64,000 nt of DNA. Origin: Phallus indusiatus (taxonomy: Eukaryota > Basidiomycota > Agaricomycetes > Phallales > Phallaceae). Shown here in pieces: positions 33,836 to 45,426 of this stretch. The stretch lies in contig JAQFWX010000024.1 in NCBI GenBank assembly GCA_027605045.1, forward strand, positions 496,001-560,000, in the 5' to 3' direction. Position 1 is the stretch's first letter. Every line of letters begins with the position of its first letter. The notes beneath the pieces are model-generated. The model had not been told where the DNA came from. It did not search any database and worked only from the letters and a program-made list of their open reading frames with translations. The translations under genes and the position numbers were made by a program.

Positions 33836-36800
33836 CTAAGGTGTCTTTGGCAGAACAAAGTAAAACGTCTTTCTCATCTAATCATACAGCGGAAAAAAAG
33901 GGTTTACGCTATATGTGTCTCAGAAAGGGGACGTGGAAGGTCAAAAAAATACTTAAAAATACCTCATTTGGATTAGACACTTGAGCACGCTCTTCAGCAT
34001 CATGGTCCTTGTCGGATGCATTCTCAGATGCAGATTGATTGGCAGTGGCCTCGAGTTGTTGTCTGTGAGGATCAGCTATAAGTTGTCCAAACTCGCGCGC
34101 AGATGCGTCTAGTGCCGAACGAAAATCGACCCTGTCTGTATCAGGTGGTAAGTTTGCCAAGTCGTCAGACCGCGCCAGCTCATTCATAGCGGAAAATAGC
34201 TCGTCCAGCTTCTCCTTCCTAAGTCTCGATTTTACAAGCAGAGAATACTTTCCTGCATCCTGTTTGAAAAATACAAGGATTTTCCATAGTTGCACAAGCA
34301 CGGAGGGGTCGTAGAGAATAGTGAATAGGGTGATCCTTGAACTCCTTGCGGATTTGAAGAGGTCCATCAAGACTTGGTATATGTGCGTTTCCTTGTGAAT
34401 ATTTGTGAAATTCATCAAGTTATGAAGACATTTTGAGAAGTGAGAAACCGCTTCTGTATCAATCCAGAGGATTGTTAATAGATGATGGCGGTTCTGTGGT
34501 AGGAGGAGTAGCGGGAATAAGGGAGGTGTGTGGGACGAGAGGTCAAAATTAAGATCTCGGGAATACCATTGATATATTAGAGAGAGATCATGGCGGTCCG
34601 TAAAAGGCAAGGAGTTATCAAGCCAAGCGTTGGCCGAGATATTCATATTGCGCAGAGACGATATTGCTTTAAATCTGGCGTCATCTGTCATAGACTCGCA
34701 CCAGAACGAGTCTACACAGCAAACCTCTCGAAAGAAGACGAGATCTTCTTCCAATGTGCGATGGGATAATTGAAAACCGTTCGAAAAGCTGGCAAACAAT
34801 TTTTCTAAGGATTGTTGTCTCTGTTCTTTGTCAGCGATGAGCGGATGATTAGAGATGAGGTTACGATAAATGGTGATAAGGAGGAGATAACACTTTTCAT
34901 AAGGGCGGGCTTCTAATGAATAGCCACGCTGGGGTTCGAAGTAATGGAGCAGGTATCTGAGTGTGGCTGCCAACCATACAAGCCCTTCAACTTCATCACT
35001 AAAGCATTCTAACCAACGGAACAGGTATCTGAATTTCCACCACCCCAGTTCTTCAGCATTAAAGCGTACCAACCCCGCATTACGGATGGGTTCATGGGTG
35101 GGATCAAATTTCCAATCGAATAGATTGCTGTTTCCGTGGGTGAGTATCTCCACAGCCACTGTTTTCACAGCCGCCATATCCACAACCGTTGTATCATCTA
35201 CTAATGCTTCTTCAAAAAGATGACACCACATGCTCAGCGGAAGACTGAAACCGTCCTCGTCGCTGATGGCATCATGGAGAGCTTGAACCCCGTCATGGGC
35301 GCCTGAACTAGTGCGCGCAAAGCGAAGATAGCTTTGATACTCTCCATCCTCTAGCTCATGATCTTTTACCGCATCTTTCATCACATCGGGCTTAGACAGG
35401 AGGAGATGCCAGTTATCCCGATTATCCAGGGAAATCCTGTCATTACTGTCATCCCGGCGACCCCAGTGAGAACTTAGGAAATCCAAACACAGGCCATAAC
35501 GCAAATCCACGAGATTCGTCTCGCTGATCTCCAAAGTACGGGAGAGATCCTCAAGAATATCGTCCTTAAAATCCCTGCCGATACTTGGATTTACTGCCGC
35601 GCACCGTGCGATCATTCGATGAACACTCCTGTTCCAGGAAGTTGCATAAAGCCAATTGAGTGCCTCAGAATCGAGGGACGATGCAGCTTTGATTGCGTGC
35701 TTTATTTTGACTTCTCTCCATTTCGCGAGTTCTGAAACGGATCGTCGAAATCTTGCAAAGGCACGTAGCATGATGCCAAATAACGTCGAGATTAACATGT
35801 ATACAAGTCGGAAAGGACCAAGGGCGTGGTAAACGAGATTCCGAATAGTTCGCCGAATGATGGGATTTATTTTCCCCCAGACAACCCGAAGCCCTTGATT
35901 GATAAGGGTGTTGATCCCGCAAAGAGCTTTTTGCAGAGCAAGGAAGAGAATGCCGACGTAGATTGTCAGAGAGGTCGTATATGGACATTCTGGATACCGA
36001 ATCGGTAATATCACAGAAATAAAATACAAGGTATAAGTGATACCCGTGATACCAACAATCGTCCAGGCAATGGTCACGTCCAATGGAAATAGCATTATGA
36101 TGATGCCCGTAAGGAATAAACCGACCGCAAGGTAGAGGAGGATAGGGAGGAGGTCAAGGATGGCACCAACGTTCCACACTTCGAAGCCTCTGAAGCGTAG
36201 TTGCCTGACCCTCGCTCTTTCATTGGCTGTTCCAGGAATAGAAGACAGGGAATAGTGAGGCCATTGTTTAGCGATGACAGCAAACACTGCTGTGGACAAC
36301 GTAATAGCTAAGCTAGTAAACCACAAACCGTTTACTAGCAGTGCATTTGTTGATGGTGTGAATGGAGATGTAGGCGTCAATGCTGAAACTGGGATCATAT
36401 TTAGTTGCGCCCCATTAGATTGGGCTCGTAGGATTCCAGCTATTTCGAATAACAAGGATGCAGAGATTTGGGTATTATCTCGCTGCAAGCTTGGTGAAGC
36501 CTGTATAATGAATGCTGTTATAACAGCAGAGAATAGACCGGCCTAGGAACAAAATAATAAGTTTCGAAATCATAGGTCAAAACATAACGATTATGCCTAA
36601 CAAAAACTAGGAGAACATCCGCCGCCCCTTTCCACTCTTCAACTCTCTCACGATCAAATAGCTCGGCTTCATCAAGGTAAGTCAACCAAATACGAGCGTT
36701 TTCAGAGGTCTCTTCTCCGTATCTATCTTGAGTATATTTCTGCTCATAATCATCTCTATTATTCGCTATTATTGTAACACTTTAGACCGCACAATACCAA

Positions 36801-37234
36801 TGGAATTAGAATTAGCACACTCACAGCCAATTTCAGGTGATAGTCTGCTGGTGGTTATCCCGAAAAACCTTTTCCGTCCTGCATTTTTTCGTTGTGCAAC
36901 AGGACGAAAGGAGTTATTGTCAGGCGCGGCCACTGAAAAAGTACATGGATAGGTGAAAAAACCGTTCATATACGATACCATAAACGGGAAACTCACCAAG
37001 GAACTCGCGAAAACGGTCCACCAAATATTCTATCCTTTCATCGGACGGTTGGCCCTGTTCTCCTTCCTTCAGAGAAGTCGGAGTAATGTTTATGGGTGGG
37101 CGCTTGGGGTTTGTGGTCGGTTCGGTTCCCTCGGGCGGGTTGGGGCGTTCTGGGTCCTTTCTGGACGTTGTGCGACCTTCATTTCGAGCTTCGGAATGCG
37201 TTGTTACTTCGTTATTGTTAGACGTTTCTGCCAT
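33836..37234 (-). CDS. DUF6535-family multi-pass membrane protein, copy 5, intact
   Basis: On the minus strand the exons are 36997-37234, 36825-36932, 36602-36765 and 33963-36542, with a probable tail exon 33836-33877 (MRKTFYFVLPKTP). If the last intron is not removed the frame stops at 33909 (1,047 residues). Exon 3 is 164 bp, as in every copy. The N-terminus is MAETSNNNEV with DERIEYLVDRFREFLG. DUF6535 hallmarks are WLTYLDEAELFDRERVEEW, AGLFSAVITAFIIQAS, LWFTSLAITLSTAVFAVI, GAILDLLPILLYLAVGLFL and YFISVILPIRYPECPYTTS. The C-terminal region keeps SVHRMIARCAAV, IYQWYSRDL and LLPQNRHHL. It is the only copy on the minus strand and the most diverged of copies 2-5. Confidence 0.87.
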
Positions 37235-37361
37235 AGGTAATTGGTTGGTAAGTTGATTGGAATACGTGGTTGTGTGTGAAAAGAGGATATGGTTGAAAAG
37301 TCACAAGTGAGGGAGGTTCCGTGAAACCCATCCTTATTTAAGTCAATGCCCCACATGGTCA

Positions 37362-37382
37362 ATCACTCGTTTTGTACCTCAT
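37362..37382 (-). promoter_or_regulatory. Diverged shared upstream motif (copy 5)
   Basis: The minus strand reads CCATGAGGTACAAAACGAGT, which matches GAGGYACAAACNAGG with one extra A, about 130 bp before the ATG of copy 5. A further ACGAGGCGGTGCACG lies at ~37425-37440. Confidence 0.4.
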
Positions 37383-40300
37383 GGTGAATGTCAATATCTA
37401 TGCATTCACATGTGAAAAACGTGCACGTGCACCGCCTCGTTGAATCAATAAAACAATGCGACAGTGAAGAGCATTAGACACAGATCATGAAATCTCGATG
37501 ACTAGATATAAACGATCATCACCTTTTTTGAACACAAATTGAGCCAAATACCTGGTAACCAACAAAGCCGTTGCCTTTACTTGTTTTGTTTTTGAATCTT
37601 CTAAGTTTAATTTTTGAGGTTGTCAACGACGGGTTCGTGTGAAGTGAATGGTCAGGATGGTTACTGAGTTCGCTCCTGTCACAACTTTGGTGCCATTCAC
37701 AAACCGCCACAGCGAATTAATATTCAAGAACGAACCTAGGATACAGAGTCAAGCACACATGAGCGTCATAACGATTGAGTTGGCAACATAATCACTTACG
37801 CGTTCAAACTGAAATGGAAGAGTAATAGATCATTTCACAGCTCTACGCCATAGCCATCTCATTTCGCGCAGTTAATTTTGCTTGAACGAATGACTCGAAT
37901 ATCATGTTTTGGCTAGTACAGTCTGGAGTTTTTCGTAACGTCGTAATTAACGAGTTGTGATACACATAAAATACTAGACAATGAAAAACACGTTTAGCTC
38001 AAGGCTGCCGCTAGGTTCGTGTAAAGCGCACTGTCCTCACCCAGCACTTGTAACCCACGCTATTTGCAATTTTCAGCGGCTACTTTTCTCATATCACACA
38101 CATGAACACACACCAGAATAATTAAGTTGACAATTAGTCACTTATGCTTTAGGAAGGAAGAGTAACAAAGGACTTCACAACTCCACACCGTAGTGTCTCA
38201 TTCGCAACGTTGCGACTTTGAAAGAGATCCGATCTCGTATTGAAACGTTACTTGCTCAACCCGGTGATATATGCAATAATTTTTTTTAACCTTTCTTCAC
38301 TATTAATGAATTCTTGATTAAAGACGCGCCACCTGAAATTTTACAAAGTCAGTCAATTTTCCATAGCTAATCAAAACGACATACACACTCAATTTTCCGG
38401 TAGATTAAATGACAGCTTCTTTGCATTCTGTTTATGAGTTCACAGAAAAATAGAGCAGAACGCTCAAAAGTACATTTTCGAGCTTTTGGCCCTCGGGCTC
38501 AGACAACGATGATTGCCAATTCGGCGCTATCACAAGTTTATTGAAAAATGTGGAAAGAATATAATGATTGACTGAAGGTCCTAGCTAGTAAACGAAGGTG
38601 AGATTGAAAGGACACGAGCCTTCAAAGTTAGAAAACCCAAATAACTTACCATGGCGTTTTGCGTCTGATAAGATGTGAACAACTTTTTTTATTATGCTCT
38701 TCACACCCGGCATTTCATACGTCATCCGGAAATTGGGTCCTCTGCATTGCCACGGACGATTCGCAAATGTGGCTCGAGATAGCTACAAGTTACCGTCAGC
38801 TTGCAATTGGCGTACTGGCACATCTTTAGGTTGACAAAGGTGTGAGGTATACTGAGTATGTTCAGCCCTTCCACACTAATGAATAGGACCCGATCGTCCT
38901 TTGACACTGGGTCACAGCACGAAAAGCATACCTGTTGATATTTCATCATCATCGCGTTTGAACCTATGCACGGTGTCTGCGATTTTGTAAGTAAGGTGAC
39001 AAAGAAAGAGGGAATGGACCATATAGGAACCTTAGAAGTGTCCTAATAAGCGTTACTTCTCTCTCAGTTTCATGCCGTAGACCATCCCTAAATATTTGTC
39101 AATTCAAGGCGAAAACTCAAAGTATTGACGCACCTCCGCTTTGCTTGCAAACATAAGTCTATTTTCTGTTGACGGTAGACAAGTCCGAGACAGGTATTAG
39201 CACTGAGAGTACCAGCGCAATCAGGTCTTTTAGACAATAAATTAAACCCACTTGTATTATCAAGCTGTGTGAAATGGGCGATCGTTACTGCAAGGCCGAG
39301 GATGTACAACGATGGGCTTGTATAAATTGGTCTGTCGTGCATTTTTGTGCCTGGTGACGTTGAATTCGTCCGTTGAATACTGATGGTATAACGGGAACAT
39401 AACGGGTTCAATTAGAAAGAACCGCGAAGCATTAGGAGTGATTGAATCGACTACAGATAGATCGTCGGGGCATTGGCGATGCTGATATGGCATCGCTCGC
39501 AGGAGGCGGGAGTCACTGTGAATTGATCACTTAATTGGGAATATCGCATAATGAAAAGTTTACTCACGTCGATAAAGATAACCCAAGGGTACTAGCCATG
39601 GATGACAACAGGTAAAGCCCGTAAAACAGCTCCTCTTTTCGTATGAGAATTGACATCACAATAAATACTGGAGAAATTGAGTTGGAATCCTTTGAATTGG
39701 TAAATTTAGAGAACATGATCCACGAACGCGAAGATAAAGTCGTGCGTTTGAAATTCAAGAGTTGCGTTGTGTTGGTGCATCTGAGCGGTAGGTTGTTGAA
39801 AAGAAGAGATTAAAGACTACATAGACTTAAAAATACGCTCTGAAGATACACAATAAAGAGATACATACCACGCAGAAAGCTCAAAACGTCTAGACCACGT
39901 AAGTACTCCGTTAAGACTGAGAAAGACAAAAAGGACGCGTCACACCGGGAATATCCGGACCAATCAACGCTTTTTCTCTTGTTACTATGTCGCCCCACAT
40001 CCTCTTTGACAAATTGCCCGCGTCAACAAAAACTCTAGAGTCCGAAATTTTGTCAAAGTGCAACAACCATGATAGTTTTTTTACATTTTCAAAAAAGACG
40101 TGTTGTTAATATGCCACGTCCAAACATTGACAGCTACTGAGTATGTGTTTCTTTGGGCTCGGAATCACGTTCGTGTATTCCAGTTCAACACCCGTTATAT
40201 ATCTTACTAGTTTCACAGACAACTGCTCTTGATTGTCTAGGAATTTTCCGGCAGGTCATGAAGGAACGTAATAAGCTTCAAGTTCTAGTGTCGTCGCTGT

Positions 40301-40931
40301 CAGCAATACTTCGCCTCACTTTCCCCAGCTGTAACTTCCTCTCCGGCAACGGCTTCTTCGTATCGTTCTGTATCCGATCCCGATTCAGCATCCAGTTTTT
40401 CATCTATGTAACTTCGCGTTTAATCCCGCCGGCCCAGCCCTCAGTTTTGGATGTTGAAGTTACGCAACCCCTGCCACAGAACTCAGCCCAGGGCTCGATG
40501 GAAGAAAAGCCCCGGTGTTCTCTTTTCAGTCTGAAGATCAGAACAGCATCAGAATCAGCATCAGTCATGGATTTCGTCGATATAAGCTTTTTCGTGAATT
40601 ATGGTATTTGTCTACACTCTAGACCAACATTATCACTTGGACAACCTGTGTTCAGCTCCAGACGGGATGCAACGTACACCGACATCAACGATTGCAGGTT
40701 TTTGAGGTCCACAAGGGGTCCATTCTGGTTCGGGACGATCTCAGTGTGTGGACAACAAATATGGAACGACAAAGACTGGTCCACATTCAAGAGGACCAGT
40801 TCTTCTGTCCATTGTACAGTCCCTCGGATGGACCCATTATTTTTTATAAGTCGAAAGAAAACACTCTATAGACACATTCAACTTCTCCGCTCTCACTTCC
40901 GCGCGTCTTCAATACTTTTTCCAAAGTCACT
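37383..40931. other. Intergenic interval; no firm gene
   Basis: Some minus-strand frames at 38722-39758 (64-107 codons, one after a GTGAGT donor near 39570) could be exons of an unrecognised spliced gene, but they show no motif and no paralogue. Sequence at 40290-40860 resembles the decayed Ser-rich relics at 29.2 and 29.9 kb. Within it, an open stretch at ~40695-40865 (VFEVHKGSILVRDD...) has a coding look but no start and no known family. A reverse copy of the dispersed motif is at 39937. Confidence 0.45.
39937..39967 (-). repeat. Dispersed motif, copy e (reverse)
   Basis: On the minus strand CAAGAGAAAAAGCGTTGATTGG (split here by convention after GCG) is followed by TCCGGATATTCCCGGTGTGACG. 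Confidence 0.65.
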
Positions 40932-42661
40932 ATGCAACAACGCGCTGTTGAAACTTACGACATAGTGGTCAAAATCACCTCATGGCTGTCCAAAAAAGAC
41001 CTATGTGCGACTATTCGCGTCAACAACCTCTGGTTCACGGCTTCAAAACGTTTTCTATGGAGGAGTATCCAACTTCGTGACGCGCTAGAGCTTCTTGGAC
41101 CCGTTGAAAAACTGAACAAAATTCCCCAGGTAATTCTCGCTCTTGCCCACACTCTTTTCAAGTACAAGTTTGTTTGACGCCACACGCCTTCTAGAGCTCC
41201 ACTGTACACATCGAAGATTCCAAATGGGAGAGATTTGAACTATACCGTCACCATGTTCAAATGCTCGAAGGAAAGTTCAGCGATTCTACCCCACTTCTTC
41301 ACGTTCTCGGAGCTCGCTACGACTGGCCCATGAATTCTGACGGAACCAGCTTTCTTTTCCCAGCCTGTCGAGACTTGGCTTGGCGCGCTAAAGGATCTCA
41401 AATCGAAATACAACTATTTCGAGCGTTGGTTACTCCACATGTGGATTTCGTTTTTCTTACATTGACTTCCAGAGCTAGACGCGTATGGCTGTTCGAGTTT
41501 TGCAAGATGTTGACCGCCAAACTATCGCGTCTAAACGGGCTGTACATCTTCTACAAAAGACAATGCACGAAATTCAACCATCTGGCGTCGTTTTACGAGC
41601 TTCTAAGGAAATTTTCATCTACGTTGACTTTGGTGGATGTTTCTGGTACCTTGTTCAGACCTGAAACTACTGCGTGTCTTTCCGAGATGCCCAACCTTCA
41701 AAGTTCGATTATCGGCAATCCAGGTCTTAGGCATGACGCGTTGTATCCAGCAATAAACTACACTATCGGCGATCAGCCACCACCCATAAAGCTTACATCT
41801 CTAACACACCTCAGGTTTCTCTCGTTAGTACCCCAGCATACCGTGCTCAACTTTCTTTCACGACTCTTTCTACCCGCGCTTGCCGATCTAAACTGGGAGA
41901 TGCCATTGGTTGACGTCGATTTGGAGTCGTTTATCAGGAAAATTCCAAGTATATGTCCAAACATAGATCGGCTGGCGCTAGGAGCCTTGAGGGCCCCAAA
42001 AACATACACCGTTGGATGGAATTCGGTTCAGCCGCTATTGAACTGTAAAAAACTCAATTATCTGGCGTTGTACTGTTTACAGGTGGATATGACATTGGAT
42101 AATCTGACGGAGCTTTTGAGGGGTTGTCACGATCCTCGTGGTTGGAGAGCATTGCAAGTGTTCAGCGTGGAAGACTTCGAATTTAATACGGCATTGAATT
42201 TATATGCAAGACATGCGCAAAATATAGTTTTTATTGGTCTCCATGCTCACGACAAAGAGCGCATACAACCATTTAGCGATACTACAGCGGCTACATTCTT
42301 GCCTTCGTATCTGAAGGGAAGCAACGCCAATTTCGGCACGTATGTCGAGGCCCATTCTAGCCTCACAACCATAACGATACAAAATGGACTCTTTTTTCCC
42401 TATCTGAAGGGTCTCAACTTCGGAGACCGTGTACTCACTGAAGACTCGGTGGGAGCGCTCGCTTCCCTTCTACTGGCCATTAGTGAATACCCGGTGATAA
42501 CCTTCGCTGGCAACATAGAATACACCCAAAAAATTCACGAGCACATGGCTCGATTTTATGAGGAGACGGTGAAGATAACGCAACGGCCTTATACCCTTAA
42601 AACCCATTGCTTCCTGCAAACATTTGCCGAGGACAATCTGATTGCGATGTCGGCAAGATGA
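40932..42661 (+). CDS. F-box protein with leucine-rich-type C-terminus, copy A
   Basis: Two exons, 40932-41129 and 41195-42661, in phase 0; 554 residues. The N-terminal ~50 residues form an F-box-like module (VETYDIVVKITSWLSKKDL, TIRVNNLWFTASKRFLW). The rest carries irregular Leu-rich segments typical of basidiomycete F-box/RNI-like proteins (LSRLNGLYIFYK, LTSLTHLRFLSLV, LPALADLNW, ICPNIDRLALG, CKKLNYLALYCLQVDMTL). Such proteins usually bind Skp1 in SCF ubiquitin ligases and select substrates with the C-terminal part; that role is inferred from the family. The tandem paralogue at 45427 has the same intron position and an exon 2 of exactly the same length. Confidence 0.8.
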
Positions 42662-45426
42662 AAAAGTGTTTTATCATGAACTAGTAGGCTAGTTAGTACT
42701 CACGAAACGGGACATTATGTTCTCTCCATTTTTGAAGTTTTCGTACCTCTGTATATTATTTTCTAAAGTATATCTTCTCCACGTACTCTGTTATAATAAC
42801 CTCTATCTCTTTCATCGATGAAAGCCCGTACCATTTAGATGTGTCGGATGAGCTTGATCTGAATGAAAAAAGGGTTTAGTGTGCATGAAAACATACGATT
42901 CTAAGATTGCTTCATAGATGATCAGGAAATCTAAACGGCTCGAAACCTTTCACCATGTCGAGCTGGAGGCTAGATGGATCATGGTCGTCAAAGGGAGAAA
43001 AGAAAGAATGCCCGGGTATCCCCGAAGTAACGCTCATGTCACGCGTCGCCTTTTTCCGCTATAACTCCCTTTTTTTGTCTTGTTCGTTCTCGGCTTACAC
43101 ACACAATGCTCATATGCATCTCAACATCCCGTACACCACCCCTGCTGTTCCTCCCTATCTCCGACCTAGCACCGAGTCAGCACGGTTTCCACATTCGTTA
43201 AATGGAGTGCCAACTGAACGTTTCGTTGACAGCTGAGATTATGAAGATGTACCATACCACACTTCAAGCTGGTGGTCGATAACGTTAGGTCGTCCCGCAT
43301 GGTAAGCTTTTGTGGAAGTTTCTGGATCGTCAATGCTAATTCAAATGTTCACGTCGTCTTGTATTTACTGTTAGCTGGTTTCTCAGGAGAAGGGACTGTC
43401 CGCGACAGTACCACTGTTTGAGCGGCAGACCAAAACACGCGCGGGCTATGCATGGCTCTAAGTGGAAGCGCACTGCGCACTGTGGCCCGTTTATCTGTGG
43501 GTTCATTTGAAAGAGGCGATGGCAAGTCAGTACCAGTCAGTTTGGGCGCTGTTGGGCTCATGAGAATGTACGTGGCGATTCTACCTCCATGGATGGCTGA
43601 CAGACTTTTTTCTGCATAATTTAGGCGGCCTTCTAGTATTGATCAGTCTTTGATTGGGACCGACAGCAAAAGGTGTACTGCAAAGAATTCAATATATCCC
43701 GCATCCGTGTCATATTCGTCCGCCCGTTTTGTTCGAAACGAATTAGCCGCACGACGAGTGAGATACTATGGCGTAGAGGTTGAAGCTTGGGGCTTGGAGG
43801 GTAGCACTTTTTCCTGTAAATATGTAGGTGACTATTGGCCAATTCAATTGCGATACTTATGTAGCCCAGGTTGGTCAGATTTTCTTAGAACGTCGTGCCA
43901 GTTAGTGATAGTGGCCATCCATTTGCTGAGGTACTTTTTTTGCGAACACGATGACAAATTCAAAATAGAAAAGAAAGCTCTGGGAAAAAAACAAGTTTCT
44001 ATCGTTTGCACGGAAGCGCACACCGTTGTACCACCTGTACCTGTTTAACTGCTGGCCCTTACGGCTCCAACTTAAACGCCTCAGCCCTCCAACATCACCA
44101 CATTCGAAGCAAAACACCACCAAGTGAATAATGAAATCGAACAATTCGCAGCCAAATTTTAGTTGGGTGAATGTTTGGCAAAATCAAAAAAGGTCACTGT
44201 GGCAAAGACCCAAGATAACTGTGGCTTAGCGCATTCTGCTTCTAATCACACGTGGGAGAAGGTAAAAAAAATATGAATGGGTTTTTAAAAAAAGACAGGT
44301 ATATGTACAACAGTATCATCTCGCTCATAAGTTACGAATGATGACATTTTTAAGGACTGTAGACTGTAAATTCGTATTGGTGCCTATCGGATGTATGGGA
44401 GCGCAATACGATGCACAAGATGTTGGATTTGATCCGAAATCCTTTGACGAAATACATACTGATTGTCGTTTACGAACCTTCGTTTGATATCGTGATATCA
44501 AATAAGTAGGTATTGAATAATTAATACATTAAACAAGCTGAACGATCGTTATGTCAAGTATATGTGCGCACATTGATCGAACTCCGTTGGAACTCCGTAA
44601 GTCCCCCTAAGATTCCTCCAGAGTTATTGGGAGACTCCAGGCCGTGTAGTCGTTGTATTTTAAGTGTATGGATATCCCTGACCTCGGGACTTATCTGTGT
44701 CGCCATCGATCCCGGGAGAACGCTAGGGCGATGACGAAATGAATCAGACAAATGATCGAAAACATCGCGGATTGCAACTCGTCTCTTACATTTATTTGGT
44801 CTTTAGAGATTGAAAGCTTGGGTAAACGTTCAACGTTTCAACCTTCGAGGTCATGTCGCCCACTACCGCGACTATTTGCTGGTTCGTAAGCCCGTTCGTA
44901 GCCGACGCTCCGGAGCTCAAGTTAAATTTTCCTTTGGCTCAAATTTCAGAGTGTCTTGGAACGACAGCTCAGTATCAAGCAAAAAAGAAGAATTCATTCC
45001 ATGGCTATTGAAAACCCAGCTAGGTCGTCGGAGTTGAACAGATTGCTAGGACCGCATCTATAACATGAGGGCTCTGATACAGGAATAAATGTAAGCAAAA
45101 ACGCAGTAACGTCACTATGCTAGTCTCGATTTGTATCTCAATCATGGCTGATGTATGCAGTGTACAGTTGGACGATCATACAGTGACTCGATTCAAGAAT
45201 AATGAGACTTTGGGCGAGGTCCAATAGTGGTCATGAGAGAAATCATTGTCCTAGGACGACCGAATGTTCGTCCACGCGAACGTCCATCTCCTCAAACGCG
45301 CAAAGGGCCATTGCTTCAGTCGGGTCAGCCGACTTAATCCTTCGTTAATTTTTAAGCAAAAAAATTAACGACCACCTTCGACTTATAGTTTGCTCCTTCA
45401 CTCCACTTTCACCAACAGTGACCTCA
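42662..45426. other. Interval between the two F-box genes
   Basis: No supported gene. A plus-strand frame of 132 codons at 43650-44048 has no motif. A degraded copy of the dispersed motif sits at ~43000-43034 (GAGAAAAGAAAGAATGCCCGGGTATCCCCGAAGTAACG). Confidence 0.5.

Noticed and set aside
40153..40965. 270-codon open frame overlapping the F-box gene start
   Set aside because: No motif, composition unlike neighbouring genes, and it runs through sequence resembling the decayed relics at 29.2 and 29.9 kb, whose coding-like frame is a different one.
43650..44048. 132-codon plus-strand frame between the F-box genes
   Set aside because: No paralogue, motif, conserved splice context or Kozak-like setting; length is within chance for this DNA.
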